From Hemicentrotus pulcherrimus (lineage: Eukaryota; Echinodermata; Echinoidea; Camarodonta; Strongylocentrotidae), in contig BEXV01001735.1 in the NCBI GenBank assembly GCA_003118195.1, positions 69,744 to 83,946 of the forward strand: 14,203 nucleotides of DNA, read 5' to 3'. Position 1 is the first letter of the stretch, and each line of letters opens with the position of its first letter. The position numbers and the translations under genes were made by a program. Positions 1 through 7,272 of this stretch are shown piece after piece. The notes below the pieces were generated by a model. The model saw only the letters and a list, made by a program, of their open reading frames with translations, ran no database searches and was not told the origin of the DNA.

Positions 1-67
1 CAGAAAACAGCTCTGCAAATTTTGTCTAGACTCGCTAATTTTCTTGCTTTACCCATTTCTCAATCAG

Positions 68-195
68 ATGCTGTAATTATGGAAGGAACGATTAGACTAT
101 TAAATATCAACGGCTCCGATGCCGTTTATTCAGATTCACTGGGAAACACGGATAGCTCAGAGTTCCAGGAAATTGCTGCACCATTATTAGAACAG
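68..195 (+). CDS. Exon: N-terminal half of SEA domain
   Basis: The acceptor follows a pyrimidine-rich stretch ending in CAG at 65-67. The first two bases complete a split codon (phase 1), and the donor GTAATA at 196 leaves phase 0. The 42 full codons start AVIMEGTIRLLNING and run on to SSEFQEIAAPLLEQ. This matches the first half of SEA domains, a beta strand of the F-x-x-x-x-R-I-L type followed by S-x-E-F-x-x-L and an amphipathic helix. An NGS N-glycosylation sequon is present. The frame stays open upstream to base 1, so a longer exon without the 67/68 acceptor cannot be fully excluded, but the polypyrimidine tract argues for splicing here. Confidence 0.8.
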
Positions 196-3100
196 GTAAT
201 ACCAAGTCATGGAAATGAATTAAGAATTGAAAAAATTATACGGTATCATGTCTGATATTAACAGAACCTTTTACAAACTGTTTCAGACGCCCGTTTGACA
301 GATGAATAACAAATTAGAATGAAATTGATAGATAAAATAAAAAAAAAACATTATAGCAAGGAGGAGAAATCAGTGATTAAAAAGTGGTTTCGTAACCGGG
401 GTCTGGGTTAGAAACCACGTCTATGGTTAGACAGTACCAAATCCCTCGGATATGGTGTAAAGCTGTTTGTCCCCTGGTTGCTTACTAAAATGCACGAGCT
501 TTCAAAGCAATGTGGTAAAATAAATTAAAACGTATTCAGTGGCGGATCCATGATTTTCCAAAAGAGGGGGGGGGGGGATATTTAACATGTATGGGACTGC
601 TAGCGCGAAGCGCGTAGCCTTTGCGGCATGGGGTCTAGACAACGTTGAATCTTAATGTGCTATATGGCACATTCTGAGGTTGTTCTTAATGCGCAAACTG
701 AACATTTACTCATTTAGTTTTTTCCTGCTTTTTCGAGAAAAAAAAAAGGGGGAAGGGCGTGCACCTCCCACGCATCCCCCTTGATCTGGCCTTGGAATTT
801 CACTGAAAACTTTTAATTGACATCCATTTTTTATTTTCTTTTATACTATTCCTAGATAAGGTTCACCGTTTCTTCGGCTAACTTCAGCCCTGACGACGTC
901 ACAATAACCAGTATTAGGAATGGCAGCTTGATAGTCACATACGAGCTCCTCATCGCGACAACGACGGATTCTAGGCCAGAAGAACTTGCCAATGAGCTGA
1001 GCGTATTTATACAGCAACACTTGAAAAGTAATGATGGGATATTTGATTCTTCAGGGAGTACCATCTTGTTGGTGGATTCTAATACAGCCCCATTACAAGG
1101 TCTGATCTATTTTTTTCATTATGTATATTGATGATGAATTAATTAAACATTTGTGTCTTTTAGCCAAGGATGCAGTCCTATCCAAAACGAAAGATATTTG
1201 ATAAAGCGCTCTTCCTTGTCTTTATATAACGCTGCACACGGTGCTTAGGCTACTTAACAAGTAACATAACACTTTAAAACGACAAGGGCTCTGTCTTACA
1301 AAGAAATGTGATTGATTTGAATTTATCTCAACACTTTATAACACCGGGCCCAATTGAGCTAATGCAATCCATTACCTCTTAACGAGATAAATGGGACTTC
1401 AGTACCCATTCAATACACCTGGGTTGCAGAGGGCCAAATATGGGCCAAACACTTTAATATCCAAGGATACACGCTAATCAATGTGCTTTTTTGATCGTGG
1501 CCCTCTCCCATTTACTCAATATATAAACAGGAGTAGGAATTCACTATCTTAGACCTATCGTTTGAGATCACTTCGTTATGAATTGGAAATCCATACTCAA
1601 AATAGTGGAATTCAGTCTCAACAATAAAAATCCTCTGTGTGGCCATGCCTTCAATCATAATGCATTGCCCTACAGAAGAATTTTTCCCGTTGTGGTCCGG
1701 GGGAAAATGCAATGAATTATTGATAATCTATTGCATTTTCTTTGTTTGTTTGTATTTGTAGGGGCGGCCCTGTACTCTAGCCCCCGCTGGGTACAGTCAT
1801 GATCCAGTGGCTAAGAAATGACCTTGTTACTGTGAGCCCCCAGGATTAAAACCCTTTCGATGTGTCATATTAAAGCCCTTTTTTGAGGCATTAATCCTCA
1901 TTACTGTCAATTATGACTTAAGGACGTAGATCCCCTAGTTGATTAGCATAGTAGCACACATATGATTTAGCATTTACGCAAAACAAACACTCGCAAAATT
2001 ATTATTCAATAAAATCTGAGAATGTATACTATTATCTAGATCTATTAGGAAAAAAACATTGTCAAATTCATTCCATAAATTGGGGAAAATAATTATTCAA
2101 CCTTCATGACCAAGAGTGTACATCCTTAATAGCATAGGTTTAACAGCTTCTTAAAAAGAGAATGTCGACTTAGATTTCGAATTTCAATAGGGAAAGAGTT
2201 AAAGGTATCTGGACCAGTGTGTCGGATTGTTAAGGGCCAATACGGTTTTACGTATTGTAATTGTTATCACTATCATATTATCATCATATTTTAATGATCA
2301 TTATTATTATTATCATAATTATCATCTTGATTTATATCATATTATTTGCAGTTTTGATAATGGACGAATGTTTGGATCCCGAGCTGAATGATTGTTCGTC
2401 AAACGCAACTTGCGTGGACCACAACATGGCAGGCGGATTTACATGTGAATGTTTCCCGGGCTATCGTGACCTCTTCCCCGGTGTACTTCCGGGCCGTTTC
2501 TGTTTTACAAGTTAGTAAACGATATAACACGACCCGCAAAGACTTTCGAAAAATCAACTAAAAGAAATCTCAACAGCCTTGTCTATCATCCTTTGATAGT
2601 CGCTAATATTACAATAATATTGATGATGTGTTTCACAATCCGAAAATGTTTGCTTTGATTTATGTTATAGGTTATTAAAGGTACACTTGAGTTTATTTTT
2701 GGGAAAGTTTTTGCAATCGTTTCTTTTTAATGAATTCATGGGTGATATATTATATTCACTCATATTGAATGATTGACCAATATGCTGGTGGCCGAAAAGA
2801 TTGTTTTAGCTTTTAATTTGCTAAGAATATTCAAAGAATCAGAATAATATATGCCCAAAACCATCAGAGAAACAGCTAAGTAATCTGCTTACTAGTATAT
2901 TGAAATTTTTCAAGAGCAAGATATATTTAAACAGTTCAGAAAATAACAGTTCAAACCTTTACAATTCGTTTAAGAATCTTCATAAGTCATTACCGAGCCG
3001 TAAAAGTCGGATCTGAGGTACTCTTTAAAGGTTGTCAATGGATCTGTACGTACTATTTCTGTGATGGTGATGGTGCTATTAAAAGGAAGCGACATAAAAA

Positions 3101-6100
3101 AAGGATACGTAGACATACATGTACAAGCAAAAGTACACTTTTATGATAATAATACATACGATTTACAAGGCGCCAAATCCACTTGACAGTCAAAATATGC
3201 TCAAGGCGCAGCTTGTGCAAAGGATGAAATACGTACATGATACACTTATACAGAGTGCAGTAGGAAAGGTACAGTCATGAAAGGTTATGGTAATCAATAA
3301 TTATAAGCTAAATTAAACAGATATTTCTTAAGATTGCTTTTTATCACTTCAGCAGAGCTGCTATTCTTAATCCATTGAGGGAGAGTATTCCATAACGAAG
3401 GCCCAGCATGCTACATCTATGCTACATCGGTGACCATGTATAATATGCGCATTTGAAATCGAACGTACTATTGGTCCAGTATGCTACGTCATAATTCATC
3501 CGAAAAATGGGTCCGACTATTGGACAATAATTCATTGGTCCCATTACCCAACTACTACTTCCATTAGGGTCAGATATAGACTAAAATGAACATTTGATAC
3601 AATGCAAATCAAGTTCATGAATTTTTCAGTGACTTCTATTTATATTTCACAGCTCTAAATTAACAAGTTCTCTCCTTCTCTTTTGAATCCATTCAGATTC
3701 TTCAGAAGCCGCTAATCCTGGTAAGTCACGTTATTGCATATTTATTCTCGTTTATTATATACCAATACAAATACGTTAAAACAGGTATCTTGACACTTTC
3801 ACTTTTTATATGTCCAATGGTAAATTGAAGAATGTATGCCTTGGAGCCAAGCATGTCTTTACATACTTTTAAATACATGTGGCGTTGAATATCCTTCTTA
3901 CTTTATTATTTCCAACTGCTCAATTCAAAATAGAGTTTGACGGTTTGTAATACCGGATTGCTAAGGAAACTTGAGTAGGCTCTTTTGGAAGGAACCAGCA
4001 CTCAAACAGCTTCAAGTCCTCTCCGTGGGACTTAAAAATGAGGATTATCGCCTTAACCAAAAGGTACTAGTGCATCGCATCCACTCGATTTCGAAACCGG
4101 GATCTCCCAGTTACGACACCACTGATCTGCCACTGGGACATCGGGCCTCCTGGGTGTGATGATCTCAAAAGAAAAAAAAATTTGATATTTTTAAGTTTCA
4201 AGTACTAGGCGTCACCTTTGCCTGGGCGGCGAAAAGTGAATTGAATCACTTTAACCCTCGGGTCTCTCCTTCCGATATAACCGGTTTGGGGTGTCCAGAT
4301 GGACCACGACACTGGGAACCCCAAATTTGGGACCAAAAAATGGCATTTGCCCTTTTCTGATTGTGTTTTACTATTGCTTTTCTGAACACTACACAATTTT
4401 TAATCTTTCTTGTGTATGATATATTCATAACCGTTTTCAAGATCTAGGTCTCTGCAGACTCTAATTTTCTTTCATTGTCATTTTTGTTGTCCAAATCTCA
4501 CACCGTAGAGAAGAACTAACCAGATAAATGACTTTAATGGTAAAGACCAGTATTGGAAACGCCCCAATTTAAAAAAAAAATGAAATGGAAACTCTCATTA
4601 CCAATCATGCGAAAAAATATGTTTTGACTTATACATGATGATAAAAAAATTTGCCGGGAAACCGCCTACTAATTCATATATTTGGTAAATTAGTTTCTCT
4701 CATGGTCTGTGAGAGATATAGGGTAGTCCCATATACATCTTTCTGTGTATAGTGCTTGTAACTTTACGAAGAATGGGCCAAATTTCTCATCATTTTGATG
4801 ATTCCAGAACCTTGTAGATGCTAGATCCTAGATGATCAACCCTTTTCTGATTGATTCCACAACGTTTCTTTCACAATGCAATCGCATGACCATTACTGGT
4901 CTTTACCTTTAAGACACGGATTTTGGTTCTCATTATGATGTACTTATTTTTCATGAGGGATTACATCTTATTAAATGTTTTCTTTCCCATTCCATTTATT
5001 GTCTTCACCTCAGGAATACTTTTAACATTAGTTATGCTATATAAGATTGAATCCGTAATGATTATTAAGAATGACTTCATGAAACCAAAATCCGTGTCTA
5101 AAAGTCAGTTTTTTGTCGACGGGACGGTGTAAGTGTTGGAAAATTAAGAGCTTGACACAAGATCAGAGGCTACAGAAAATATTTGAAAGTGTGAGTTTAC
5201 TTCGTTTCCCATTCGTATATGTGGAGATTTCATGTTTTTTTTAAAGTCTTTTTATTTTCTCGATATTATCATGCACTCCTTATCTTGTTTTTTTTTTAAA
5301 TCCAAGCATTTATTCATACGGTATGTTACCATTTATTTAAAATGACTTGCATATTTTCTTTGGATTCTGCTGCTGAAACGGTATCGTCTGCACAGCACAT
5401 GTTGTTTATAATTATGTTGTCCAACCTTAACACCATTGTTAACCTTGATCGATCTCATAATCTTTCTCTGTAAATATTGAATAGATATGGTGACGAAACA
5501 CAACCTTGTCTCACACCTCTCATTATTGGTATGAACTGACTGATATCTCAGCTAATACTCTGTGTATATGAAACAGGGGAGGGGCACCTGGATTCGAACC
5601 CACGATCTTTGGTTGAACAGGCACACGCTTAACCGATTGAGACAACTCGCATAAATCGGGAATAAAATTAATATACTGTACTGCGCAATTTTTTCTTCTC
5701 TGTTACAGATGCTGCTTTACCTAGAAACTATGTATACATTGCTGTTGGGATAGTCTTTGGGATTGTATTCGTGCTCACGATGCTGTGTTTAGCTCTATTA
5801 TTATGCAAATGGTCATACGTGCGAACCAAATGGAGGCAGTCATACGAGGAGAAAAACGTTTACAACTCGACCAAAGCTGAATCTCACAATGTAAATATTA
5901 AAATGTTTAGATACATGTTCAGTGAAACCTATCTCAGTGGCTACCTTTCTATAAAGGCCGCTGGTCTATAGTGGGCATGCATTTGTCTCCCTTAAGAAAG
6001 TAATATGCGTTATAGAACCTGTCTAGAAAGGCTGCCCGTCTACAGCGGCCATTTTTCCTTATTCACTTCTCAGCGGCTTTTATAATATAAACAGGGTTTG

Positions 6101-7272
6101 ACTGTATACAAATTTATTTGACATTGGTATTTATGACAGTGTAATGACCACTTCTAGAATTACCAATCAATATAAATCGGCCGTACTTCATAGAAGTGTA
6201 TTTCAAATAAAAAAAAAGTTTTGTGATTTGACTGATTTCCTGTTGAGACAATTTATATTATTAAAGGATTCAATAGATATCGCCGTCGGAACATGTATCA
6301 CAAGACAATGTATTAGAGTTTACGACAAATACCAATTGTATCAATCTAATTTGTGGTAGTCCAGTAGCTTCGTACACAATGTTTAGACAATGACATTTTC
6401 AAAGATATTTACACCCGGTACGCTTCGGTCAAATCAAATTTTCCCTCAAACTTTGCTTTCTTCCGTAGAGAAAGTATCTCGAACGCAACGGAGGCCACTT
6501 GTTTGACGAATCGGAGAAAGTCGAGCAACGAAACCATCCCTTGTATCTCAACTACACAAGGACGAGCGGTGAAAATGGTGGAAGTCCCAGGACATCCAGA
6601 AGCAAAGGTCCGACTTCCAACTCAGAGGGTCAGAAATTTTCGCATGACGGTGCAACCTCTTCTACGCCTGAAACGAACAACAGACTCAACAGTTCAAAAG
6701 CATCACCCCCCAGATACGGAGGACAACATCTGCATTACCCCTACCATGAACGAATGGTGAAGATAGACCAGATGCGGCAAATGAAAAGATTAGATGCCAA
6801 CGGAGATGCAGGGCGGTATTCACCAAGAACACCCAGAGAACACATCGAACGAGGGAACCACCTACCTTTAGATTCGCTACATAGATCTGTGTAAGTTTCT
6901 GGAAACTTTGAGCATATCACGTCCTCCACATGGTTACACATGTACACTGTCACCTTTGCATAGCGATGAAGCATTATTTCCTTTGGATTCGCTATACTAT
7001 ATCTTGATGATACATCTAATGAAACAAATAACACCTGTCAAGAAGAAGCAAGTACATAACAAAGCGACAAAATGAGAAGATAAAGAAGAGATATTGATAA
7101 GCATTATAATGAAATGACTAGAGCAAAGGGAACTAAGAATCACCAAGTGTCCCTGAAATGTCTTTATGTAAATGCGGCATTTTGCGATTCTTTTTCATCC
7201 CTGAGAAATGTTGTCCATTTCATAAAACACCGATTTTTTCTTCCTTCTTTCAGATACGTCACACGATTTTGA
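68..7272 (+). CDS. SEA-EGF-transmembrane protein, 3' part of a multi-exon gene (5' end outside window)
   Basis: Gene-level entry joining seven exons: 68-195, 856-1099, 2352-2510, 3697-3720, 5709-5890, 6469-6890, 7254-7272. Every internal boundary has an AG acceptor and a GT donor, and the phases agree across all joins, which is unlikely by chance. The product reads SEA domain, EGF-like domain, short linker, one transmembrane helix, then a long hydrophilic tail, so it is a type I plasma-membrane protein with its N-terminus outside. SEA domains are known from mucins, enterokinase, agrin and the sea urchin 63 kDa sperm flagellar membrane protein; the SEA-then-EGF order fits that group, but I cannot name an orthologue. 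The start codon, signal peptide and any earlier repeats lie upstream of the window. All introns carry old repeats. I am confident in the architecture and less so in the final exon. Confidence 0.85.
384..418. repeat. Perfect-arm hairpin in first intron
   Basis: GTGGTTTC at 384-391 pairs with GAAACCAC at 411-418, and inside it TAACC (393-397) pairs with GGTTA (406-410), giving a 13-bp stem with one bulged G and an 8-base loop. It lies in an intron and may belong to a repeat; no function is evident. Confidence 0.5.
537..795. mobile_element. MITE-like element with CAGTGGCGGATCC end
   Basis: The left end CAGTGGCGGATCCATG begins at 537 and the right end, on the opposite strand, is a decayed version of the same sequence (CCCCTTGATCTGGCCTTG, about 777-794). 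Between them are a 12-base G run (566-577), a GC-rich hairpin and an A9-10/G5 tract with a matching C-rich stretch (GGGAAGGGCG ... CCCACGCATCCCCC), as in fold-back elements whose arms are G-rich on one side and C-rich on the other. No clear target-site duplication was found. The CAGTGGC start recalls hAT-type ends, but the class is inference. Confidence 0.5.
599..618. repeat. GC-rich CpG hairpin
   Basis: GCTAGCGCGAAGCGCGTAGC folds on itself: GCTA pairs with TAGC and CGCG pairs with CGCG around an AAG loop, with one bulged G. It carries four CpGs in otherwise AT-rich intron DNA and lies inside the 537-795 element. Confidence 0.5.
856..1099 (+). CDS. Exon: C-terminal half of SEA domain with GS cleavage motif
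   Basis: The acceptor is CCTAG at 851-855 after a T-rich tract. Phase 0 entry agrees with the preceding exon, and the donor is AAG|GTCTGA at 1100, leaving phase 1. The exon gives 81 codons. Residues about 10-27 include NFSPDDVTITSI and then NGSLIV. In SEA domains the turn after the V-x-V-T strand carries G-S-V-V-V, and proteins with that signature undergo self-cleavage between G and S during folding, leaving a non-covalent dimer. Here the turn is G-S-L-I-V (G at 922-924, S at 925-927). The following TYELLI strand and the helix EELANELSVFIQQHL complete the fold. Two sequons (NFS, NGS) are visible. Cleavage is inferred from the motif. Confidence 0.88.
1286..1460 (-). repeat. Degenerate SINE/MITE-related repeat
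   Basis: On the minus strand 1377-1450 reads GCAACCCAGGTGTATTGAAT then GGGTACTGAAGTCCC, resembling the tail of tRNA-derived SINEs in which a CTCTACCCAGGTG stretch leads to AAATGGGTACC. At 1288 the + strand has GGGCTCTGTCTTACAAAG, like the GGGCCCTGTCTCATCAAAC end seen at 8140. Boundaries and family are uncertain. Confidence 0.35.
1755..1925 (+). mobile_element. tRNA-derived SINE relic, copy 1
   Basis: A pol III A-box-like stretch (CATGATCCAGTGGCTAAG, 1798-1815) is followed by a decayed B box (GGATTAAAACCC, 1843-1854). About 30 bases on comes the core motif GAGGCATTAATCCTCATT (1885-1902), shared with the relics at 3985-4165 (minus) and 8040-8139. It lies in the intron before the EGF exon. Divergence is high, so it is old and inactive. 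Confidence 0.5.
2126..2262 (-). pseudogene. LINE fragment: reverse-transcriptase C-terminal end
   Basis: Reading the minus strand towards a TAA at 2126-2128 gives ...TIRHTGPDTFNSFPIEIRN, then SLFKKLLNLCY. This matches the thumb/C-terminal signature of many non-LTR retrotransposon polyproteins, G-P-x-x-W-N-x-L-P-x-x-I-R-x-x-x-S-x-x-x-F-K-x-x-L, with F in place of the usual W. It is 5' truncated and antisense to the host gene, within the intron upstream of the EGF exon. The clade cannot be decided from about 45 residues. Confidence 0.6.
2263..2340. repeat. AT-rich simple repeat (TTA/TCA-like)
   Basis: Low-complexity TCATATTATCATCAT and ATTATTATTATTATCAT runs directly upstream of the EGF exon. 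The open frame across them is an artefact of low complexity joined to the exon. Confidence 0.6.
2352..2510 (+). CDS. Exon: EGF-like domain
   Basis: The acceptor is TTTGCAG at 2345-2351 and the donor GTTAGT at 2511. The exon is symmetrical (phase 1-1), as is usual for extracellular EGF modules. It codes for an MDECLDPELNDC start and six cysteines with spacing C-x7-C-x5-C-x10-C-x1-C-x16-C, the EGF disulfide pattern. The D-E-C start resembles calcium-binding EGF domains. However, the stretch between C3 and C4 (C-V-D-x6-F-T-C) is two residues longer than the Asp/Asn hydroxylation consensus, so calcium binding is uncertain. An NAT sequon lies between C2 and C3. The domain sits between the SEA domain and the membrane, as in several transmembrane mucins. 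Confidence 0.9.
2511..3044. other. Intron sequence without recognised features
   Basis: AT-rich, with stops in all frames. I see no exon with paired splice sites and no clear repeat family. Confidence 0.5.
3045..3410 (-). pseudogene. LINE 3' end: RT C-terminus and 3' UTR, antisense
   Basis: On the minus strand 3410-3294 codes for 38 residues, HAGPSLWNTLPQWIKNSSSA then EVIKSNLKKYLFNLAYNY, ending at TGA (3294-3296). This is the G-P-S-L-W-N-x-L-P ... F-K-x-x-L-K-x-x-L signature that closes many non-LTR retrotransposon polyproteins. About 230 bp of 3' UTR follow, and the copy ends near a short CACCAT-type tandem tail (complement of GTGATGGTGATGGTG at 3061). Stops directly upstream show 5' truncation, the usual outcome of target-primed insertion. 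The sequence is better preserved than the copy at 2126. Confidence 0.7.
3697..3720 (+). CDS. 24-nt micro-exon, juxtamembrane linker with N-glycosylation sequon
   Basis: A tiny exon bounded by a strong pyrimidine tract plus ATTCAG (acceptor at 3695-3696) and a consensus donor G|GTAAGT at 3721. It is phase 1-1 and adds eight residues; with the split codons the local protein is N-S-S-E-A-A-N-P-D. The N-S-S sequon is created across the upstream junction. Because the exon is symmetrical, skipping it keeps the frame and removes the sequon. The evidence is splice-site quality and phase fit; conservation cannot be checked here. An internal AG at 3704-3705 could act as a weaker acceptor but would break the frame. 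Confidence 0.65.
3985..4165 (-). mobile_element. tRNA-derived SINE relic, copy 2
   Basis: On the minus strand this reads CCCAGTGGCAGATCAGTGG (A-box region), then CGGTTTCGAAATCG (B box with one extra T, complement of about 4086-4099), then AAGGCGATAATCCTCATT (complement of 4037-4054), the same core as in copies 1 and 3, and then TTTAAGTCCCACGGAGAGG. The opposite strand holds a chance open frame of 62 codons. It is the best preserved of the three for the tRNA-like head. Confidence 0.55.
4166..4530. other. Intron sequence, no gene seen
   Basis: Contains a more GC-rich patch (4205-4345) and short self-complementary phrases such as GGGAACCCC. Two short minus-strand open frames here have no recognisable motif and overlap each other, so I treat them as chance. 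Confidence 0.4.
4538..4908. mobile_element. TTAA-flanked MITE
   Basis: Terminal inverted repeats TGGTAAAGACCAGTATTGG (4538-4556) and, on the other strand, AGGTAAAGACCAGTAATGG (complement of 4890-4908) match at 17 of 19 positions. Directly outside both lie TTAA tetranucleotides (4534-4537 and 4909-4912), the target-site duplication of piggyBac-type transposases. The 371-bp element has no coding capacity, so it would be a non-autonomous derivative mobilised in trans. The ends do not show the usual piggyBac CCY start, so the superfamily is tentative. Confidence 0.65.
4913..5274. other. Intron sequence, no gene seen
   Basis: AT-rich. A chance 69-codon + strand open frame (4923-5132) is hydrophobic in its first half but has no splice context in phase with the surrounding exons. 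Confidence 0.4.
5275..5560 (-). pseudogene. LINE fragment: reverse-transcriptase palm with ADD, antisense
   Basis: On the minus strand the order is DISQFIPIMRGVRQGC, SSPYLFNIYRE, then a frameshift pair around 5450-5400 (KIMRSIKVNNGVKVG in the next frame), then CCADDTVSAAES and, after another frameshift, MNKCLDLKKNK. R-G-V-R-Q-G-C and Y-A-D-D-T-V are RT palm motifs of non-LTR retrotransposons; A-D-D (complement of 5383-5391) carries the catalytic aspartates, here preceded by Cys in place of Tyr. An in-frame TGA (complement of 5455-5457) and two frameshifts make it a dead relic. It lies in the intron before the transmembrane exon. Confidence 0.8.
5577..5656 (-). mobile_element. tRNA-Asn-like SINE head or tRNA pseudogene
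   Basis: On the minus strand it reads TGTCTCAATCGGTTAAGCG (A-box/D-arm), CCTGTTCAACC (anticodon-arm region, GTT with one inserted C) and GTGGGTTCGAATCCAGG (B box/T-arm, complement of 5587-5603). The D-arm and anticodon-arm wording resembles eukaryotic tRNA-Asn. The acceptor stem does not pair and the T-stem has mismatches, so it is not a functional tRNA. It adjoins the LINE relic at 5275-5560. Confidence 0.6.
5709..5890 (+). CDS. Exon: transmembrane helix and start of cytoplasmic tail
   Basis: The acceptor is TGTTACAG at 5701-5708 after a TTTTTTCTTCTC tract. The incoming phase 1 G gives Asp. The residues run from a short AALPRNY spacer into a hydrophobic helix from about 5729 to 5806 (YIAVGIVFGIVFVLTMLCLA followed by LLL), then C-K-W and basic residues (VRTKWRQ), a normal positive-inside stop-transfer signal. 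The helix holds G-I-V-F-G, a GxxxG pattern often found at helix-helix contacts. The donor at 5891 (GTAAAT) is moderate. Reading through it would add 26 residues and then a stop at 5969-5971, a possible retained-intron product. Phase 0 exit matches the next exon. Confidence 0.88.
5891..6468 (+). other. Intron between transmembrane and tail exons
   Basis: 578 bp from donor GTAAAT to acceptor CGTAG. A short phrase is partly repeated, TAAAGGCCGCTGGTCTATAG (5953) and GAAAGGCTGCCCGTCTACAG (6026), perhaps a small decayed duplication. The 71-codon open frame at 6144-6359 has no recognisable content. Confidence 0.5.
6469..6890 (+). CDS. Exon: cytoplasmic tail
   Basis: The acceptor is TTTCTTCCGTAG at 6457-6468. 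Entry in phase 0 gives an open frame of 140 codons plus two bases. The product is hydrophilic and probably disordered, rich in Ser, Asn, Arg, Gly and Pro, with stretches such as SPRTSRSKGP, SKASPPRYGG and YSPRTPREH. Several S/T-P and R-x-x-S sites could be phosphorylated (inference). No enzymatic or adaptor domain is recognised. A perfect donor GTAAGT occurs at 6891-6896 and overlaps the in-frame TAA at 6892-6894: without splicing the protein ends ...HRSV, with splicing it continues into the next exon. An overlapping frame, open 6503-6760, is a shadow of this exon. Confidence 0.8.
6891..7253 (+). other. Last intron (if spliced)
   Basis: 363 bp with consensus donor GTAAGT and a strong polypyrimidine/CAG acceptor; no other feature is seen. 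If it is not spliced, this is 3' UTR. Confidence 0.5.
7254..7272 (+). CDS. Terminal coding exon (last codons and stop), continuing as 3' UTR
   Basis: A strong acceptor (TTTTTTCTTCCTTCTTTCAG at 7234-7253) lies 363 bp after the consensus donor at 6891. Joining them in phase 2 gives GTA, then Y-V-T-R-F and TGA at 7270-7272. The tail would end T-R-F, which fits the S/T-x-hydrophobic form of a class I PDZ ligand; the unspliced end (H-R-S-V) does not. The other two frames stay open longer (to 7352 and 7385) but cannot be reached in phase from the upstream exon with any good donor. Splice-site strength favours this exon, though its coding part is very short. Confidence 0.5.

Noticed and set aside
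4205..4440. Two minus-strand open frames of about 63 codons
   Set aside because: They overlap in different frames, have no motif and lie in intronic repeat-like DNA.
4923..5132. Hydrophobic 69-codon frame that could be a membrane exon
   Set aside because: No acceptor/donor pair in the right phase, and the real transmembrane exon is at 5709-5890.
5577..5656. Functional tRNA gene
   Set aside because: The acceptor stem does not pair, the T-stem has mismatches and there is an insertion next to the anticodon.
6144..6359. 71-codon frame in the intron before the tail exon
   Set aside because: No motif and no splice sites; phase continuity works without it.
6503..6760. 85-codon frame overlapping the tail exon
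   Set aside because: Shadow frame; the other frame is longer and agrees in phase with the transmembrane exon.
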